Origin: Altererythrobacter sp. BO-6
GTDB taxonomy: Bacteria; Pseudomonadota; Alphaproteobacteria; Sphingomonadales; Sphingomonadaceae
Length of the DNA: 64,000 nt
Direction of reading: 5' to 3'
NCBI RefSeq assembly: GCF_011047315.1
Contig: NZ_CP049259.1
Coordinates: 1,178,001 to 1,242,000, forward strand
The notes beneath the pieces were generated by a model. That model ran no database searches. It saw nothing but the letters and a program-made list of their open reading frames with translations, and was not told the origin of the DNA. Shown piece after piece: positions 17,469 to 27,545 of the stretch (the first letter of the stretch is position 1; every line of letters begins with the position of its first letter). Both the position numbers and the translations under genes were made by a program.

Positions 17469-18615
17469 ATGATGAACCAGTTCCAGCTTACCGACGACCA
17501 GTTGGCCATCCAGGAGATGGCGCAGCGCTTCACTGCCGACAACATCACGCCTTACGCGGCCGAATGGGACGAAAAGCACCATTTCCCGCGCGACGTGATC
17601 CAGCAGACCGGCGAACTCGGCTTCGGCGCGATCTATGTGTCCGAGGAATCGGGCGGGATCAATCTGGGGCGGCTGGAAGCCGCGCTGATCATGGAAGCGA
17701 TGGCCTATGGCTGCCCCGCTACATCCGCCTATATCTCGATCCACAATATGGCTGCGTGGATGATCGACCGCTTTGGCGGGGCCGAGCTCAAAGCGCGCTA
17801 TCTGCCGAGGCTGGTGACGATGGAGCACATCGCCAGCTATGCATTGACTGAACCGGGCTCAGGCTCCGACGCGGCAGGGCTCAAGACCAGCGCAGTGCTC
17901 GACGGCGACCAATATGTCTTGAACGGCACCAAGCAGTTCATTTCGGGCAGTGGCTTCAACGACATCTATGTCGTGATGGTGCGCACCGGCGAGCACAAGT
18001 CAAAGGGCATTACCTGCCTTGTGATCGAGAAAGACACACCCGGCCTGAGCTTCGGCAAGCCGGAAAAGAAGCTTGGCTGGAATGCCTCGCCCACCGCGCA
18101 GCTGATCTTCGAGGATTGCCGCGTGCCAGTGGCGAACCGGGTCGGCGCGGAAGGCGAAGGCTTCGGCTTCGCCATGGCCGGGCTCGACGGCGGCCGCCTC
18201 AACATCGGCGCGTGCTCGCTGGGCGGGGCGCAGCGGTGCCTGGATGAAGCGATCAAATACACCAAGGAACGCAAGCAGTCTCGACCAGCCGGTGGCCGAT
18301 TTCCAGAACACGCAATTCATGCTGGCCGACATGGCGACCGAGCTCGAAGCGGCGCGCGCGCTGCTCTACCTCGCGGCGTGCAAGGTCACGGCCAACGCGC
18401 CGGACAAGTCGCGCTTTTCCGCAATGGCCAAGCGGCTGGCGACCGACAGCGGATCGAACGTCGTCAACAATGCGCTGCAGCTGTTCGGAGGCTACGGCTA
18501 CCTACGCGAATATCCGATTGAGCGCTTCTGGCGCGATTTGCGCGTGCATTCGATCCTCGAAGGCACCAATCAGGTCATGCGGATGATCGTGGGACGGGAC
18601 CTGTTGCGGCAATGA
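17469..18615 (+). pseudogene. Acyl-CoA dehydrogenase (isobutyryl-CoA dehydrogenase-like), frameshifted
   Basis: Two open frames cover one acyl-CoA dehydrogenase. The first (from ATG 17469) gives the N-terminal and middle domains with YALTEPGSGSDAAGL and the substrate region up to EAIKYTKERKQ. It then turns into arginine-rich nonsense, while the other frame continues with DQPVADFQNTQFMLADMATE and ends in a normal C-terminus with YGYLREYPIERFWRD and the catalytic-helix region. Dropping one base at about 18280 (CAGTCTCGAC to CAGTTCGAC) restores a 381-residue protein. The neighbours make the isobutyryl-CoA to methacrylyl-CoA step of valine breakdown the likely role. It is either a real 1-bp insertion or a consensus error. 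Four-base overlap with the next gene. Confidence 0.85.
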
Positions 18616-19664
18616 CAGACGAAGTGCTGATTTCAACCGACGGCGCGGCGGGCAAGCTCTCGCTCAATCGTCCCAAGGCGCTGCACGCGCTGACGCTCGA
18701 GATGTGCCATGCGATGAGCGCGGCATTGAGCGAGTGGGCCAATGACGACGCGGTAAAGGCTGTCATCCTCGACCATGCAGAGGGCCGCGGGTTCTGCGCA
18801 GGCGGCGACATCAACCTGCTGCGCGAAAGCGCGCTGAACGATGGCGGCGTGTCGGGCCGCAAGTTCTTTCACGACGAGTATCAGCTCAACCACCAGATGT
18901 TCAGCTATGGAAAGCCGATCGTGGCGTTCATGGACGGCATCACCATGGGCGGCGGCGTGGGCATTTCGCAGCCGTGCAAGTTCCGCGTCGCGACTGAGAA
19001 CACGCGCTTTGCCATGCCCGAAACCGGCATCGGCCTGTTCCCCGATGTCGGCGGCGGCTGGTACCTGTCGCGGCTGGTCGGTCGGCTGGGGCAGTTCCTG
19101 GCGCTCACCGGTGCGCGGCTCGACGGGGCGGAATGCCTCTGGGCCGGGATTGCGACGCATTACCTGCCCCATGACAAGCTTGAGGAAGCCAAGGCACGGA
19201 TCGCCGATCACCCGGATCGGATTTCCGGCATCCTGTCGGAGCTCTCCGTAACCCCGCCCCCGGCGCGGATCGAAGGCAATGCTGACAAGATCGCCAAGCA
19301 CTTCGCCTCTGACCGCTATGAAGATATCCTGTCCAGCCTTGAAGCAGCCGATACCGATTGGGCCGCGAAGGAACGTGACACGCTGGGCACCAAGTCGCCC
19401 CAGACCTGCAAGGTCGCGCTGCGCCAGCTGGCCGAAAGCGCGAAGCTCACCGATTTCGCTGACAATATGCGGATGGAATACCGCATCGCCAGCCGCGTGC
19501 TCACCCGCCCCGACTTCGCCGAGGGCGTTCGCGCAGTGATCGTCGACAAGACCGGCGATCCCAAATGGGATCCGCCCACCCCCGAAGGCGTGAGCGAGGA
19601 GCTGCTCGATCAGATATTTGCCCCTTTGCCTGAGGGGGAAGAGTGGGTGCCGCTATCAAGTTAG
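18612..19664 (+). CDS. 3-hydroxyisobutyryl-CoA hydrolase
   Basis: 350 residues of the crotonase superfamily, about 90 longer than ordinary enoyl-CoA hydratases, as expected for the hydrolase branch. The oxyanion motifs GFCAGGDI and DGITMGGGVGIS and the hydrolase signature MPETGIGLFPDVGGG are present. It hydrolyses 3-hydroxyisobutyryl-CoA to free 3-hydroxyisobutyrate. It starts within the stop region of the dehydrogenase gene (ATGA overlap), so it is probably translationally coupled to it. Confidence 0.9.
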   Translation: MTDEVLISTDGAAGKLSLNRPKALHALTLEMCHAMSAALSEWANDDAVKAVILDHAEGRGFCAGGDINLLRESALNDGGVSGRKFFHDEYQLNHQMFSYGKPIVAFMDGITMGGGVGISQPCKFRVATENTRFAMPETGIGLFPDVGGGWYLSRLVGRLGQFLALTGARLDGAECLWAGIATHYLPHDKLEEAKARIADHPDRISGILSELSVTPPPARIEGNADKIAKHFASDRYEDILSSLEAADTDWAAKERDTLGTKSPQTCKVALRQLAESAKLTDFADNMRMEYRIASRVLTRPDFAEGVRAVIVDKTGDPKWDPPTPEGVSEELLDQIFAPLPEGEEWVPLSS

Positions 19665-19671
19665 AGACTCA

Positions 19672-19747
19672 TCATTGCGAGCGTAGCGAAGCAATCCAGC
19701 TTGCTAACTATCTGGATCGCCACGTCGCCTGCGGCTCCTCGCGATGA
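19672..19747. repeat. Palindromic dispersed repeat (TCATTGCGAG type)
   Basis: Long imperfect inverted repeat: TCATTGCGAG pairs with CTCGCGATGA at the ends and AATCCAG with CTGGAT inside. The same element, with GTAGCGAAGCAATCCAG, is a familiar intergenic repeat in many bacteria (from memory). It ends just before the Shine-Dalgarno of the enoyl-CoA hydratase gene. Confidence 0.75.
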
Positions 19748-19764
19748 CGATGCAGGAGAAGAAT

Positions 19765-20559
19765 ATGAGTTACGAAACCATCACCGTCGAAAAAGATGCC
19801 CACGGCACGAAGGGCGTCACCCTGCTGACGATCAACCGCCCACAGGCATTGAATGCGCTCAACAGCCAGGTGCTGACCGATCTGATCGAGGCCTTTGCCG
19901 ACTATCAGGCCGATGCCAGCCAGCTGTGCGCGATCCTGACCGGCAGCGGCGACAAGGCCTTTGCCGCGGGCGCGGACATCAAGGAAATGAGCGAGAAGGC
20001 CGCGGCCGATTTCTACCTCGACGATTTCTTCGCGCCCTGGACCAGCGAAATCGTGAAGAAGACCCGCAAGCCGTGGATCGCCGCGGTCAATGGCTTTGCG
20101 CTGGGCGGCGGGTGCGAGCTCGCCATGATGGCGGACTTCATCATCGCATCGGACAAGGCGAAGTTCGGCCAGCCCGAGATCAAGCTGGGCGTTGCCCCCG
20201 GCATGGGCGGCTCGCAGCGGCTGACCCGCGCGATCGGCAAGTCGAAGAGCATGGAAATGTGCCTGACGGGGCGGATGATGGGTGCCGAGGAAGCCGAGCG
20301 AAGCAATCTGGTGGCGCGCGTGGTGCCGCATGACGAGCTGATCGCCGAGACGATCAAGACCGCCGCGACCATCGCTGCAATGCCGCCGATGGCGACCATC
20401 GCGAACAAGGAAATGGTCAATTCGGCCTTCGAGATGACGCTCGATCAGGGTCTGATCGTCGAACGCCGCATCTTCCAGATCCTGACCGCGAGCGAGGACA
20501 AGGCCGAGGGCATGGCGGCCTTTATCGAGAAGCGCGAAGGCCAGTGGAAGGGGCGGTAA
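19765..20559 (+). CDS. Enoyl-CoA hydratase
   Basis: 264 residues of normal crotonase length. The oxyanion motif [30 protein letters not shown] and the two catalytic glutamates (in GGGCELAMM and [14 protein letters not shown]) are present. In this cluster it would hydrate methacrylyl-CoA, and it may also act on short-chain enoyl-CoA. AGGAGAAGAAT precedes ATG 19765; an earlier in-frame ATG at 19744 lies within the repeat and is less likely. The stop overlaps the next start (TAATG). Confidence 0.9.
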   Translation: MSYETITVEKDAHGTKGVTLLTINRPQALNALNSQVLTDLIEAFADYQADASQLCAILTGSGDKAFAAGADIKEMSEKAAADFYLDDFFAPWTSEIVKKTRKPWIAAVNGFALGGGCELAMMADFIIASDKAKFGQPEIKLGVAPGMGGSQRLTRAIGKSKSMEMCLTGRMMGAEEAERSNLVARVVPHDELIAETIKTAATIAAMPPMATIANKEMVNSAFEMTLDQGLIVERRIFQILTASEDKAEGMAAFIEKREGQWKGR

Positions 20560-20819
20560 TGAGCCCGGTCATCTACCCGCTTCTCGGCCTTCTTTTAGGG
20601 TTCGTTGGTGGGTGGAGATGGTCGAACGTCCTACCGGGTGCGTTGCTGAGTTTGATTGCCTCATCGGCGTTTGGAGCGACGTTCAGTCTGCCTCCGCAAG
20701 TACGGAGCGTCGATTGGCTAGTACTAGCGCTGGGTGTATTGCTGGCAACTTTGACATCATTTTTCGGCACCATTCTTGGGGTGCGTATACGCAGAGCGTG
20801 GGATAGGAAAGCCAAATGA
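20559..20819 (+). CDS. Small two- or three-helix membrane protein of unknown function
   Basis: 86 residues with three hydrophobic segments (PLLGLLLGFVGGW, ALLSLIASSAFGA, LVLALGVLLATLTSFFGTIL) and a basic C-terminus. It is clearly expressed with its neighbours: its ATG overlaps the hydratase stop and its stop overlaps the mmsB start (ATGA). Base composition is noticeably lower in GC and richer in TTG/TTT codons than the flanking genes, suggesting a later insertion into the operon. Function unknown. Confidence 0.6.
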   Translation: MSPVIYPLLGLLLGFVGGWRWSNVLPGALLSLIASSAFGATFSLPPQVRSVDWLVLALGVLLATLTSFFGTILGVRIRRAWDRKAK

Positions 20820-21682
20820 AAATCGCATTCATCGGCCTCGGCAATATGGGCGGCGGGATGGCCGCGAACCTGGTCAAAGCCGGGCACCATGTCCGCGCCT
20901 TCGACCTGTCCGAGGATGCGCTGGCCCGCGCCAAAGAGGCCGGGTGCGAGACCTTCTCCAACATCCGCGATGCGGTGCGAGACGTGGAAGCGGTCGTCAC
21001 CATGCTGCCCAATGGCGCGATCGTGAAGAGCGTCTACACCGATGACGTGATCGGCCACACGCCGCATGCCGCAACCCTGATCGATTGTTCGACCATTGAC
21101 GTCGCGACCGCGCGCGAAGTGGCCGATGCCGCGCACGCAGAAGGCTACAAGATGGTCGATGCGCCGGTTTCGGGCGGGATTGCCGCAGCCAATGCCGGCA
21201 CGCTGACCTTTATGGTTGGCGGAGAAATCCATGCTTTTGAGGCGGCGGAGCCGATCCTTCAGGCGATGGGCAAGGCGGTGATCCATGCGGGCGGGATCGG
21301 CAATGGCCAGGCCGCCAAGATCTGCAACAACATGCTGCTGGCGATCCACATGATCGGCACTTGCGAAGCCTTCCAGATGGCGCAGAAGCTGGGGCTTGAT
21401 CCGCAGACATTCTATGACATTTCCTCGGTCAGCTCGGGCCAGAACTGGTCGATGACCAGCTATTGCCCCGTGGCCGGGGTCGGGCCGACCACGCCGGCCG
21501 ACAACGGCTACCAAGGCGGATTTGCCACCGCGTTGATGTTGAAGGATCTGAAGCTGGCGATGGAAGCGGCGCAGGCATCCGGCGCTTCAACCCCGCTCGG
21601 GCGCCATGCGGAAGAGCTTTACGACGCCTTTGCCAAGGAAAACGGCGAGCTCGATTTCTCCGCGATCATCAAGACGCTGTGA
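20816..21682 (+). CDS. mmsB: 3-hydroxyisobutyrate dehydrogenase
   Basis: 288 residues of the beta-hydroxyacid dehydrogenase family. The N-terminal NAD-binding loop GLGNMGGGMA, the substrate-binding DAPVSGGIAAANAG, and the catalytic lysine in GNGQAAKICNNM are intact. It oxidises 3-hydroxyisobutyrate to methylmalonate semialdehyde, the substrate of MmsA. Translationally coupled to the small membrane gene. It overlaps the convergent Nmad3-like gene by 14 bases. Confidence 0.92.
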   Translation: MKIAFIGLGNMGGGMAANLVKAGHHVRAFDLSEDALARAKEAGCETFSNIRDAVRDVEAVVTMLPNGAIVKSVYTDDVIGHTPHAATLIDCSTIDVATAREVADAAHAEGYKMVDAPVSGGIAAANAGTLTFMVGGEIHAFEAAEPILQAMGKAVIHAGGIGNGQAAKICNNMLLAIHMIGTCEAFQMAQKLGLDPQTFYDISSVSSGQNWSMTSYCPVAGVGPTTPADNGYQGGFATALMLKDLKLAMEAAQASGASTPLGRHAEELYDAFAKENGELDFSAIIKTL

Positions 21683-22397
21683 TCTCGTCCAGTATGCGCG
21701 CGAGCCATTCGCGCGGAGCCTGACGCCGCCCGATATCGGCGACGAATTCCTGCCCGCGCGCGACACTGCGCAAGCGCCCGCCGCGCAGCCAGCGGGTCGG
21801 CACGTCGTGATAGCTCAGCCCGCCGCGTTTCAGCCATTCGGGCCTTTGCCACAACGTCACCGGTCCGCCGGGCACCGTCAGCCGCAATGCGTCCGATGCG
21901 CGCGCAGCGACCCGCCCCGGCCCGCGCCATATCACGTCATTCCCGTGGTGCATCGCCAGCGCATGCGGATGCGCGATTTCTAACAGCTCTTGCGGCGCGC
22001 CGCCCGCCAGCGGGATAATCTCTTCCACTTCGAGATAACCGAAAATCCGGTGGTGTGGCTCGCCGCCGCCGGCAAAATCCTGAAACAGGCCGAAGAACAG
22101 GAACACATCGCCCCGGCCCACGCCCTGCCGTTCAAGATGGGTCTGCGCCGCACCGCATTGGCCGAACAGGCATTCGCCCGCACCCGTGAACATCGGATCA
22201 TGGTGACACAAATCGTCCGGCCCCAGCCTGCCCCTGCTCGCCCGTGCGGCATGCTCGCCCAGCCCCAAGGCGCCATAAGTGGTGCGCGAGGCAGCGCCCG
22301 CGGGGATCGGCAGGCTCAGCGGGCGTTCATCGACGATCGGCGAAGGGCCGCCTCCCGCCGCACTATCGAACCCCTTTCGACTGAAAATGATGCGCAT
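21669..22397 (-). CDS. Nmad3-like protein (nucleotide modification associated domain)
   Basis: 242 residues. The N-terminus FSRKGFDSAAGGGPSPIVD, then SLPIPAG, a CHHDPMF segment, DVFLFFGLF, HRIFGYLEVEE and LTVPGGP reproduces, from memory, the pattern of the Nmad3 family, which was named from predicted DNA-base-modification neighbourhoods. No such partner genes are present here and no enzymatic activity is established. A much longer frame continues antisense through the next gene, so the ATG at 22397, preceded by a purine-rich AAGGGC, is taken as the start. Diverges from the nucleotidyltransferase gene 87 bases away. Confidence 0.6.
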   Translation of the reverse strand: MRIIFSRKGFDSAAGGGPSPIVDERPLSLPIPAGAASRTTYGALGLGEHAARASRGRLGPDDLCHHDPMFTGAGECLFGQCGAAQTHLERQGVGRGDVFLFFGLFQDFAGGGEPHHRIFGYLEVEEIIPLAGGAPQELLEIAHPHALAMHHGNDVIWRGPGRVAARASDALRLTVPGGPVTLWQRPEWLKRGGLSYHDVPTRWLRGGRLRSVARGQEFVADIGRRQAPREWLARILDEITAS

Positions 22398-22484
22398 GCC
22401 CTTGCCCTGCATGCCCCCTGATCCCAATACAAGCCCATTACAGCCCTTGCACAAAACGCATCGAAGCGTAGGGAACGCCCCGCG

Positions 22485-23279
22485 ATGAAAGTTACAGCCC
22501 TGATCATGGCCGGCAAGCGTTCCGGCATCCACGATCCGCTCGCCCAGCGTGCCGGAGTTTCCCAGAAATGCGTCGTGCCGGTGCGCGGCGTGCCGATGAT
22601 CGAGCGCGTTCTGCGCGAAGTCGCTGCGTGCGACCGGGTCGACGCGATTCACATCGTTGCTCATGACAGCGACGAGATCGAAACGCTGCCCACTGCCAAG
22701 GCGTTGCTGGCGGAAGGTCGCCTGCACTTCAAGGAAGGCAAGTTCAACATCGTCGACAGCGTTTTCTCGGGGGCCGAAGGCGCCACCTTCCCGCTGCTGA
22801 TCACCACTGCCGACAATTGCCTGGTTACCGCCGCGGGCTATGCCGAATTCATCGACAAGGCGCTGGCCGCCAATGCCGGCGGTGCCGCCGCGCTCGCCCG
22901 CAAGGAAGACGTGCAGGCAGCCGATCCCGAAGGCCAGAAGAAGTTCTACGAATTCACCGATGGCGGCTATTCCAACTGCAACACCTATTGGATCGGCTCC
23001 CGCGAAGCGCTTTCCGCGGCAGAGATCATGCGCGAAGGCGGGCAATTCGTGAAATTCCCGCGCCGCATCGCCAAGGCGTTTGGCTGGATGAACCTGATCC
23101 GCTTCTATTTCGGCTGGGGCAGCAAGGAAAAGATCTTCGCGCAGGTCTCGCGCCGCTTCGGCTTCAACATGGTACCGATCGTGATGTCGAACGGGGAATT
23201 CGCGATCGACGTCGACAACGAGCGCACCTTCGAAGTTACGGAACGCCTGCTGGCCAAGCGAGAGGCCGCTGCGGGCTAA
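22485..23279 (+). CDS. NTP transferase domain protein (MobA-like nucleotidyltransferase)
   Basis: 264 residues. The nucleotide-binding start LIMAGKRSGIHDPLAQRAG, VVPVRGVPMIERVL and the metal-binding TTADNCLVT agree with the GT-A nucleotidyltransferase fold that activates sugars, inositol phosphate or the molybdopterin cofactor. The following flippase gene, 15 bases downstream, suggests a role in making a polyprenyl- or lipid-linked glycan or an inositol lipid precursor. The precise substrate is not readable from sequence. Confidence 0.72.
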   Translation: MKVTALIMAGKRSGIHDPLAQRAGVSQKCVVPVRGVPMIERVLREVAACDRVDAIHIVAHDSDEIETLPTAKALLAEGRLHFKEGKFNIVDSVFSGAEGATFPLLITTADNCLVTAAGYAEFIDKALAANAGGAAALARKEDVQAADPEGQKKFYEFTDGGYSNCNTYWIGSREALSAAEIMREGGQFVKFPRRIAKAFGWMNLIRFYFGWGSKEKIFAQVSRRFGFNMVPIVMSNGEFAIDVDNERTFEVTERLLAKREAAAG

Positions 23280-23294
23280 GCCTGCCGCCGCGCC

Positions 23295-24596
23295 ATGAAA
23301 CGCCTGCTTCAGAATATCGGCTGGTTGCTTGGGGGCCGCGGCTTCAACGCCCTGCTGAGCCTGCTGTACCTGGCGCTGGCGACACGCACGCTGGGGCTTG
23401 ATGGCTTCGGTTATTTCGCGCTGATCGTGGCGTTGGGGCAGGCGGTGACTGGCCTCGCCAATTTCCAGACCTGGCAATTCGTGGTGCGCTGGGGTGCCAA
23501 TGGTGACGGTCCGGCCGATGCCACCGGCTTTGCGATCGCGCTCGACATGTTGTCCGTGGTGCTGGGGACGATCCTGGCTGCCGTGCTGGTGTGGACCGCG
23601 CCGCTGTGGCTGCCGCTGCCGCGCGACCTCTTGTGGCTGGCTTTCGGCTATTGCGTGGTCTCCGTCCTGTCGATCCGCAGCACGCCCACTGGCCTGCTGC
23701 GCTTGCGCTTCAAGTTCGGCACCTCAACCGCCGCCGAGGCTGTCCAGCCCGCGATCCGGGCGGCGGGAGCGGTGCTGGCTGTGCTGTTCATGCCCAGTGT
23801 AGCGGGCTTCATCATGGCATGGGCCGCCGCCGAAGTGGCGGTGGCGCTGGCGCTGTGGTTCGTGGCTGCGCGCAATGAGCGGATCGACCTCTCGCGCATC
23901 AGCCTGCGCCATATTCCGCGCGCGCATCCTGACGCCTGGCGGTTCGTGTGGTCGACCAACCTTTCCGGCAGCCTCAATGTCGCGGGCAAGCAGGTGATGA
24001 TCCTGATGGTTGGATCGCTCGGCGGTGAAGCGCTGGCAGGCGGTTTCCGGGTTGCAAGCCAGCTGGGGCAGGCGCTGGTGCAGCTGGCCCAGACCGTGTC
24101 CAAGGCGATCTATCCCGAGCTGGTCCATGCCCGTGACGAGGCGCTCGCCATGGCGCGGCGGATGGCCAATATCGCGCTGATTGGCGGCGCGCTGGCGGTG
24201 CTGGTGGCGCTGTTTGCGGGACGCTGGGGCCTCAATTTCGTCGCCGGGCCGGAATTCGAAGGCTTCTATTGGGCGATGGTGATCCTGGCGATCGCGGGTG
24301 CGGTCGAGCTGGTCGGGGCCAGCCTTGAATCCTTGCTGGTCGCCGCGGGCAAGGCGCACACCGCCTTTATCGTGCGGGCGCTGCCGACCGTACTGGCGCT
24401 GGTGCTACTCGACGCTGCGATCGACTGGAATGGTGCGAAGGGCGCAGCCTTTGCCGTGCTGGGCTCAAGCAGCCTGGCGGTGATCGGCTTTTACGTCGCG
24501 ATCCTCAACCTGCAGCAGATCCGGATCATGGTCGATCCGGCCGCACAGCCCGATCCTGTCAAGGACCCGGCAGAACCGGCCGTGCAGCGCGACTGA
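23295..24596 (+). CDS. Oligosaccharide flippase (MATE/Wzx superfamily) membrane protein
   Basis: 433 residues with about 12-14 hydrophobic helices. The N-terminal LLGGRGFNALLSLLYLALATRTLG and a following G-x-FGYFAL segment are typical of Wzx/polysaccharide-biosynthesis membrane proteins. It would flip a lipid-linked sugar across the inner membrane. It has a proline-rich C-terminal tail. It abuts the convergent gcvPB gene with no gap, so no terminator separates them. Confidence 0.78.
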   Translation: MKRLLQNIGWLLGGRGFNALLSLLYLALATRTLGLDGFGYFALIVALGQAVTGLANFQTWQFVVRWGANGDGPADATGFAIALDMLSVVLGTILAAVLVWTAPLWLPLPRDLLWLAFGYCVVSVLSIRSTPTGLLRLRFKFGTSTAAEAVQPAIRAAGAVLAVLFMPSVAGFIMAWAAAEVAVALALWFVAARNERIDLSRISLRHIPRAHPDAWRFVWSTNLSGSLNVAGKQVMILMVGSLGGEALAGGFRVASQLGQALVQLAQTVSKAIYPELVHARDEALAMARRMANIALIGGALAVLVALFAGRWGLNFVAGPEFEGFYWAMVILAIAGAVELVGASLESLLVAAGKAHTAFIVRALPTVLALVLLDAAIDWNGAKGAAFAVLGSSSLAVIGFYVAILNLQQIRIMVDPAAQPDPVKDPAEPAVQRD

Positions 24597-26165
24597 TCAA
24601 CTTTCCGGCGCGTCTTCCCACACCAGCTTAGGCTTGCGTGCCGCCAGCGTCTCGTCCAGCCTCCGGCGCGGCGCGTAATAGGGCGCCTGCTTCATGCTTG
24701 CATCGCCCGCCCGCGCCCGCTCCGCCAGCGAGCGGAAGGCAGCGATGAACTGGTCCAGCGCGGCCTTGCTCTCGGTCTCGGTCGGCTCGACCAGCATGGC
24801 GCCATGCACCACCAGTGGGAAATACATGGTCATCGGGTGATAGCCTTCGTCGATCAGCGACTTGGCCAGATCCAGCGTGGTCAGTTCGCCGCCAAAGCCT
24901 TTGTCGCCAAACAGCGCCTCATGCATGCACGGCCCGCTCGCGGCAAAGGGCGCATCGAGCAGGTCTTCCATGCTGCGCAGGATATAATTGGCGTTGAGCA
25001 CGGCATCTTCTGCCACCTGCTTCAACCCATCCGCACCGTGGCTGAGGATATAGGTCAGCGCGCGGGTGAACATGCCCATCTGGCCGTGGAACGCCGTCAT
25101 CCGGCCGAACGCCTGCGAATGGCCGAAGCTGTCCGCGCCCTCTTCCTCGACCAGGTGGACGACGCCGTCTTCGGTCCGCGCGGTAAAGGGTAGCGGGCCG
25201 AACGGGCTGAGCGCTTCGGACAGCACCACCGGGCCGGAACCCGGCCCGCCGCCGCCATGCGGGGTGGAGAAGGTCTTGTGCAGGTTGATATGCATCGCAT
25301 CGACGCCCAGGTCACCCGGGCGTACCTTGCCGACGATGGCGTTGAAGTTGGCACCGTCGCAATAGACGAAGCCGCCCGCTGCATGCACCGCGTCCGAGAT
25401 CACCTTCATGTCGCGTTCGAACAGCCCGCAAGTGTTGGGATTGGTGATCATCACGGCGGCGACATCGGGCCCAAGCCGTGCCTTGAGCGCCTCCAGGTCG
25501 ACCCGCCCATCGGCATTGGCGGGGATATTCTCGACCCGATAACCGGCAAAAGCGGCGGTGGCGGGATTGGTGCCATGCGCGCTTTCAGGCACCAGCACCA
25601 CCTCGCGCGCATCGCCGCGCGCCTCCAGCGCGGCGCGGATGCACAGGATGCCGCACAGTTCGCCATGCGCGCCCGCCTTGGGGCTCATCGCGACGCCATG
25701 CATGCCGGTGAGCTTGATCAACCATTCGGCCAGCTCGTTGATGACTTCCAACGCCCCGCGCACGGTCGATTGCGGCTGCAGCGGGTGAACATCGGCAAAG
25801 CCCGGCATCCGCGCGACTTTTTCGTTCAGTCGCGGATTGTGCTTCATCGTGCAGCTGCCGAGCGGGAAGAAGCCCAGGTCGATACCGTAATTCTGGCGGC
25901 TCAGCCGGGTGTAGTGGCGCACGGTTTCAGGCTCGGTCAGGCCGGGCAGGCCGATCGGTTCCGCCCGTCCCAGTCCGCCCAATCGGCCTGACGAATTCGC
26001 GCCTGGTTCCGGCAGGTCGACGCCGGTCACATCCTTGCGGCCGATCTCGAACAGCAACGGTTCTTCCAGCATCAGCGCGCGATTGCCGGTTACCGTTGCG
26101 GGGCCCGACTGCCCGCTGGCGGGAGTCATTTCCGGCTTCCAGCCTGATGAATTCGGCGCGTTCAT
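24597..26165 (-). CDS. gcvPB: Glycine dehydrogenase (decarboxylating) subunit 2
   Basis: 522 residues, the C-terminal half of the P-protein. It carries the PLP-lysine segment [18 protein letters not shown]. Together with GcvPA it decarboxylates glycine and passes the aminomethyl group to lipoyl-GcvH. Its N-terminus starts with an overlapping ATGA at the GcvPA stop (26162-26165). Last gene of the gcv operon. Confidence 0.95.
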   Translation of the reverse strand: MNAPNSSGWKPEMTPASGQSGPATVTGNRALMLEEPLLFEIGRKDVTGVDLPEPGANSSGRLGGLGRAEPIGLPGLTEPETVRHYTRLSRQNYGIDLGFFPLGSCTMKHNPRLNEKVARMPGFADVHPLQPQSTVRGALEVINELAEWLIKLTGMHGVAMSPKAGAHGELCGILCIRAALEARGDAREVVLVPESAHGTNPATAAFAGYRVENIPANADGRVDLEALKARLGPDVAAVMITNPNTCGLFERDMKVISDAVHAAGGFVYCDGANFNAIVGKVRPGDLGVDAMHINLHKTFSTPHGGGGPGSGPVVLSEALSPFGPLPFTARTEDGVVHLVEEEGADSFGHSQAFGRMTAFHGQMGMFTRALTYILSHGADGLKQVAEDAVLNANYILRSMEDLLDAPFAASGPCMHEALFGDKGFGGELTTLDLAKSLIDEGYHPMTMYFPLVVHGAMLVEPTETESKAALDQFIAAFRSLAERARAGDASMKQAPYYAPRRRLDETLAARKPKLVWEDAPES

Positions 26166-27523
26166 GCCAACACCTCCGCTAGAGCGAGAGCAAAGGTCTC
26201 GATATCCTCCTCGCTAGCGGTCTCGGTCACTGCGACCAGCAGGCCTTCGCTCAGGCGCTCGACCCCGGGATAAAGCCGCCCGAGCGAGACCCCGCCCAGC
26301 ACGCCGCGTTCCGCCAGCCGGTGGACGACCGTGCGCGCGTCCTGGCCCAGCATCAGCGTGAATTCGTTAAAGAAAACGTCATTGAGCACGCGCACTTCCG
26401 GCACCTTTGCCAGTCGATCCGCCGCATGGCAGGCCAGCCGGTGGTTTTCCGCCGCCAGGGCGCGCAGGCCCTTCTCGCCCAGCAGCGTCATGTGCACATT
26501 GAACGCCAGCGCGCACAGGCCCGAATTGGTGCAGATATTGCTCGTCGCTTTCTCGCGGCGGATATGCTGTTCGCGGGTGGACAGCGTCAGCACGAAACCG
26601 CGCTTGCCCTCTGCGTCCACGGTTTCGCCGCACAGCCGCCCCGGCATCTGGCGGACATGCTTGGGATCGCGCACCGCGAACAGGCCGAGGTACGGCCCGC
26701 CGAATTGCAGCCCGACCCCGATCGACTGCCCTTCGCCCACAACGATATCCGCGCCCATTTCGCCCGGCGATTTGATCGCGCCCAGCGCCACCGGTTCGGT
26801 GTTTACCACCACCAGCAGCGCGCCTTTGGCATGCGCAGCTTCGGCGATTTCGGAAAGGTCCGTGATCCGGCCCAGGATATCGGGATATTGCACCACGACG
26901 CAGCTGGTTTCTTCGTCGATCCGCGCGATCAGCCCGGCATTGTCGGGCGCCGGCTGGATCGCCGGCTCGGCGTGGGCGATCTCGTCGTCGGTGAACTTTG
27001 CCATGGTGCGCACCACCTCGGCGTAATGAGGGTGGAGTGCGCCCGACAGGACCACGCGCTTGCGGCGGGTGACCCGGCCCGCCATCGCCACCGCTTCCCA
27101 GCACGCGGTCGAGCCATCGTACATCGAAGCATTGGCGACCGCGCAGCCATAGAGCCGCGCCACCTGCGTCTGGAATTCGAACAACATCTGCAGCGTGCCC
27201 TGCGCGATTTCGGGCTGGTACGGCGTGTAGGCGGTCAGGAATTCGCCGCGCTGGATGATGTGGTCGACGCTGGCGGGCACGTGGTGACGATAGGCGCCCG
27301 CCCCGATGAAGAAGGGTGCGTCACCTGCGCTGAGGTTCTTGTTCGACAGCGCGCGCATATGGCGCTCGACCGCCATCTCGCTGGCATGCAGCGGCAGGTC
27401 GCGGATCGGGCCATCGAGCCGCGCCTCAACCGGAACGTCGACAAACAAATCATCGATCGATTGCACGCCGATCCGGCTGAGCATTGCGCCTCGGTCGGTA
27501 TTGGTCAGGGGCAGGTAACGCAT
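26162..27523 (-). CDS. gcvPA: Glycine dehydrogenase (decarboxylating) subunit 1
   Basis: 453 residues, the N-terminal half of the P-protein, beginning [20 protein letters not shown]. It contains [18 protein letters not shown] and [20 protein letters not shown], highly conserved in split P-proteins. Works as a tetramer with GcvPB. Split subunits are the form usual in sphingomonads and Gram-positives rather than the single-chain P-protein of E. coli. Starts 22 bases after gcvH. Confidence 0.95.
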   Translation of the reverse strand: MRYLPLTNTDRGAMLSRIGVQSIDDLFVDVPVEARLDGPIRDLPLHASEMAVERHMRALSNKNLSAGDAPFFIGAGAYRHHVPASVDHIIQRGEFLTAYTPYQPEIAQGTLQMLFEFQTQVARLYGCAVANASMYDGSTACWEAVAMAGRVTRRKRVVLSGALHPHYAEVVRTMAKFTDDEIAHAEPAIQPAPDNAGLIARIDEETSCVVVQYPDILGRITDLSEIAEAAHAKGALLVVVNTEPVALGAIKSPGEMGADIVVGEGQSIGVGLQFGGPYLGLFAVRDPKHVRQMPGRLCGETVDAEGKRGFVLTLSTREQHIRREKATSNICTNSGLCALAFNVHMTLLGEKGLRALAAENHRLACHAADRLAKVPEVRVLNDVFFNEFTLMLGQDARTVVHRLAERGVLGGVSLGRLYPGVERLSEGLLVAVTETASEEDIETFALALAEVLA

Positions 27524-27545
27524 CTATTCAGTTCTCGCTTGCAGG

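Noticed and set aside
22398..23477. Extension of the Nmad3-like frame to 602 residues
   Set aside because: The extra part lies antisense to the nucleotidyltransferase gene and has random, antisense-type composition; the start at 22397 matches the family's N-terminus.
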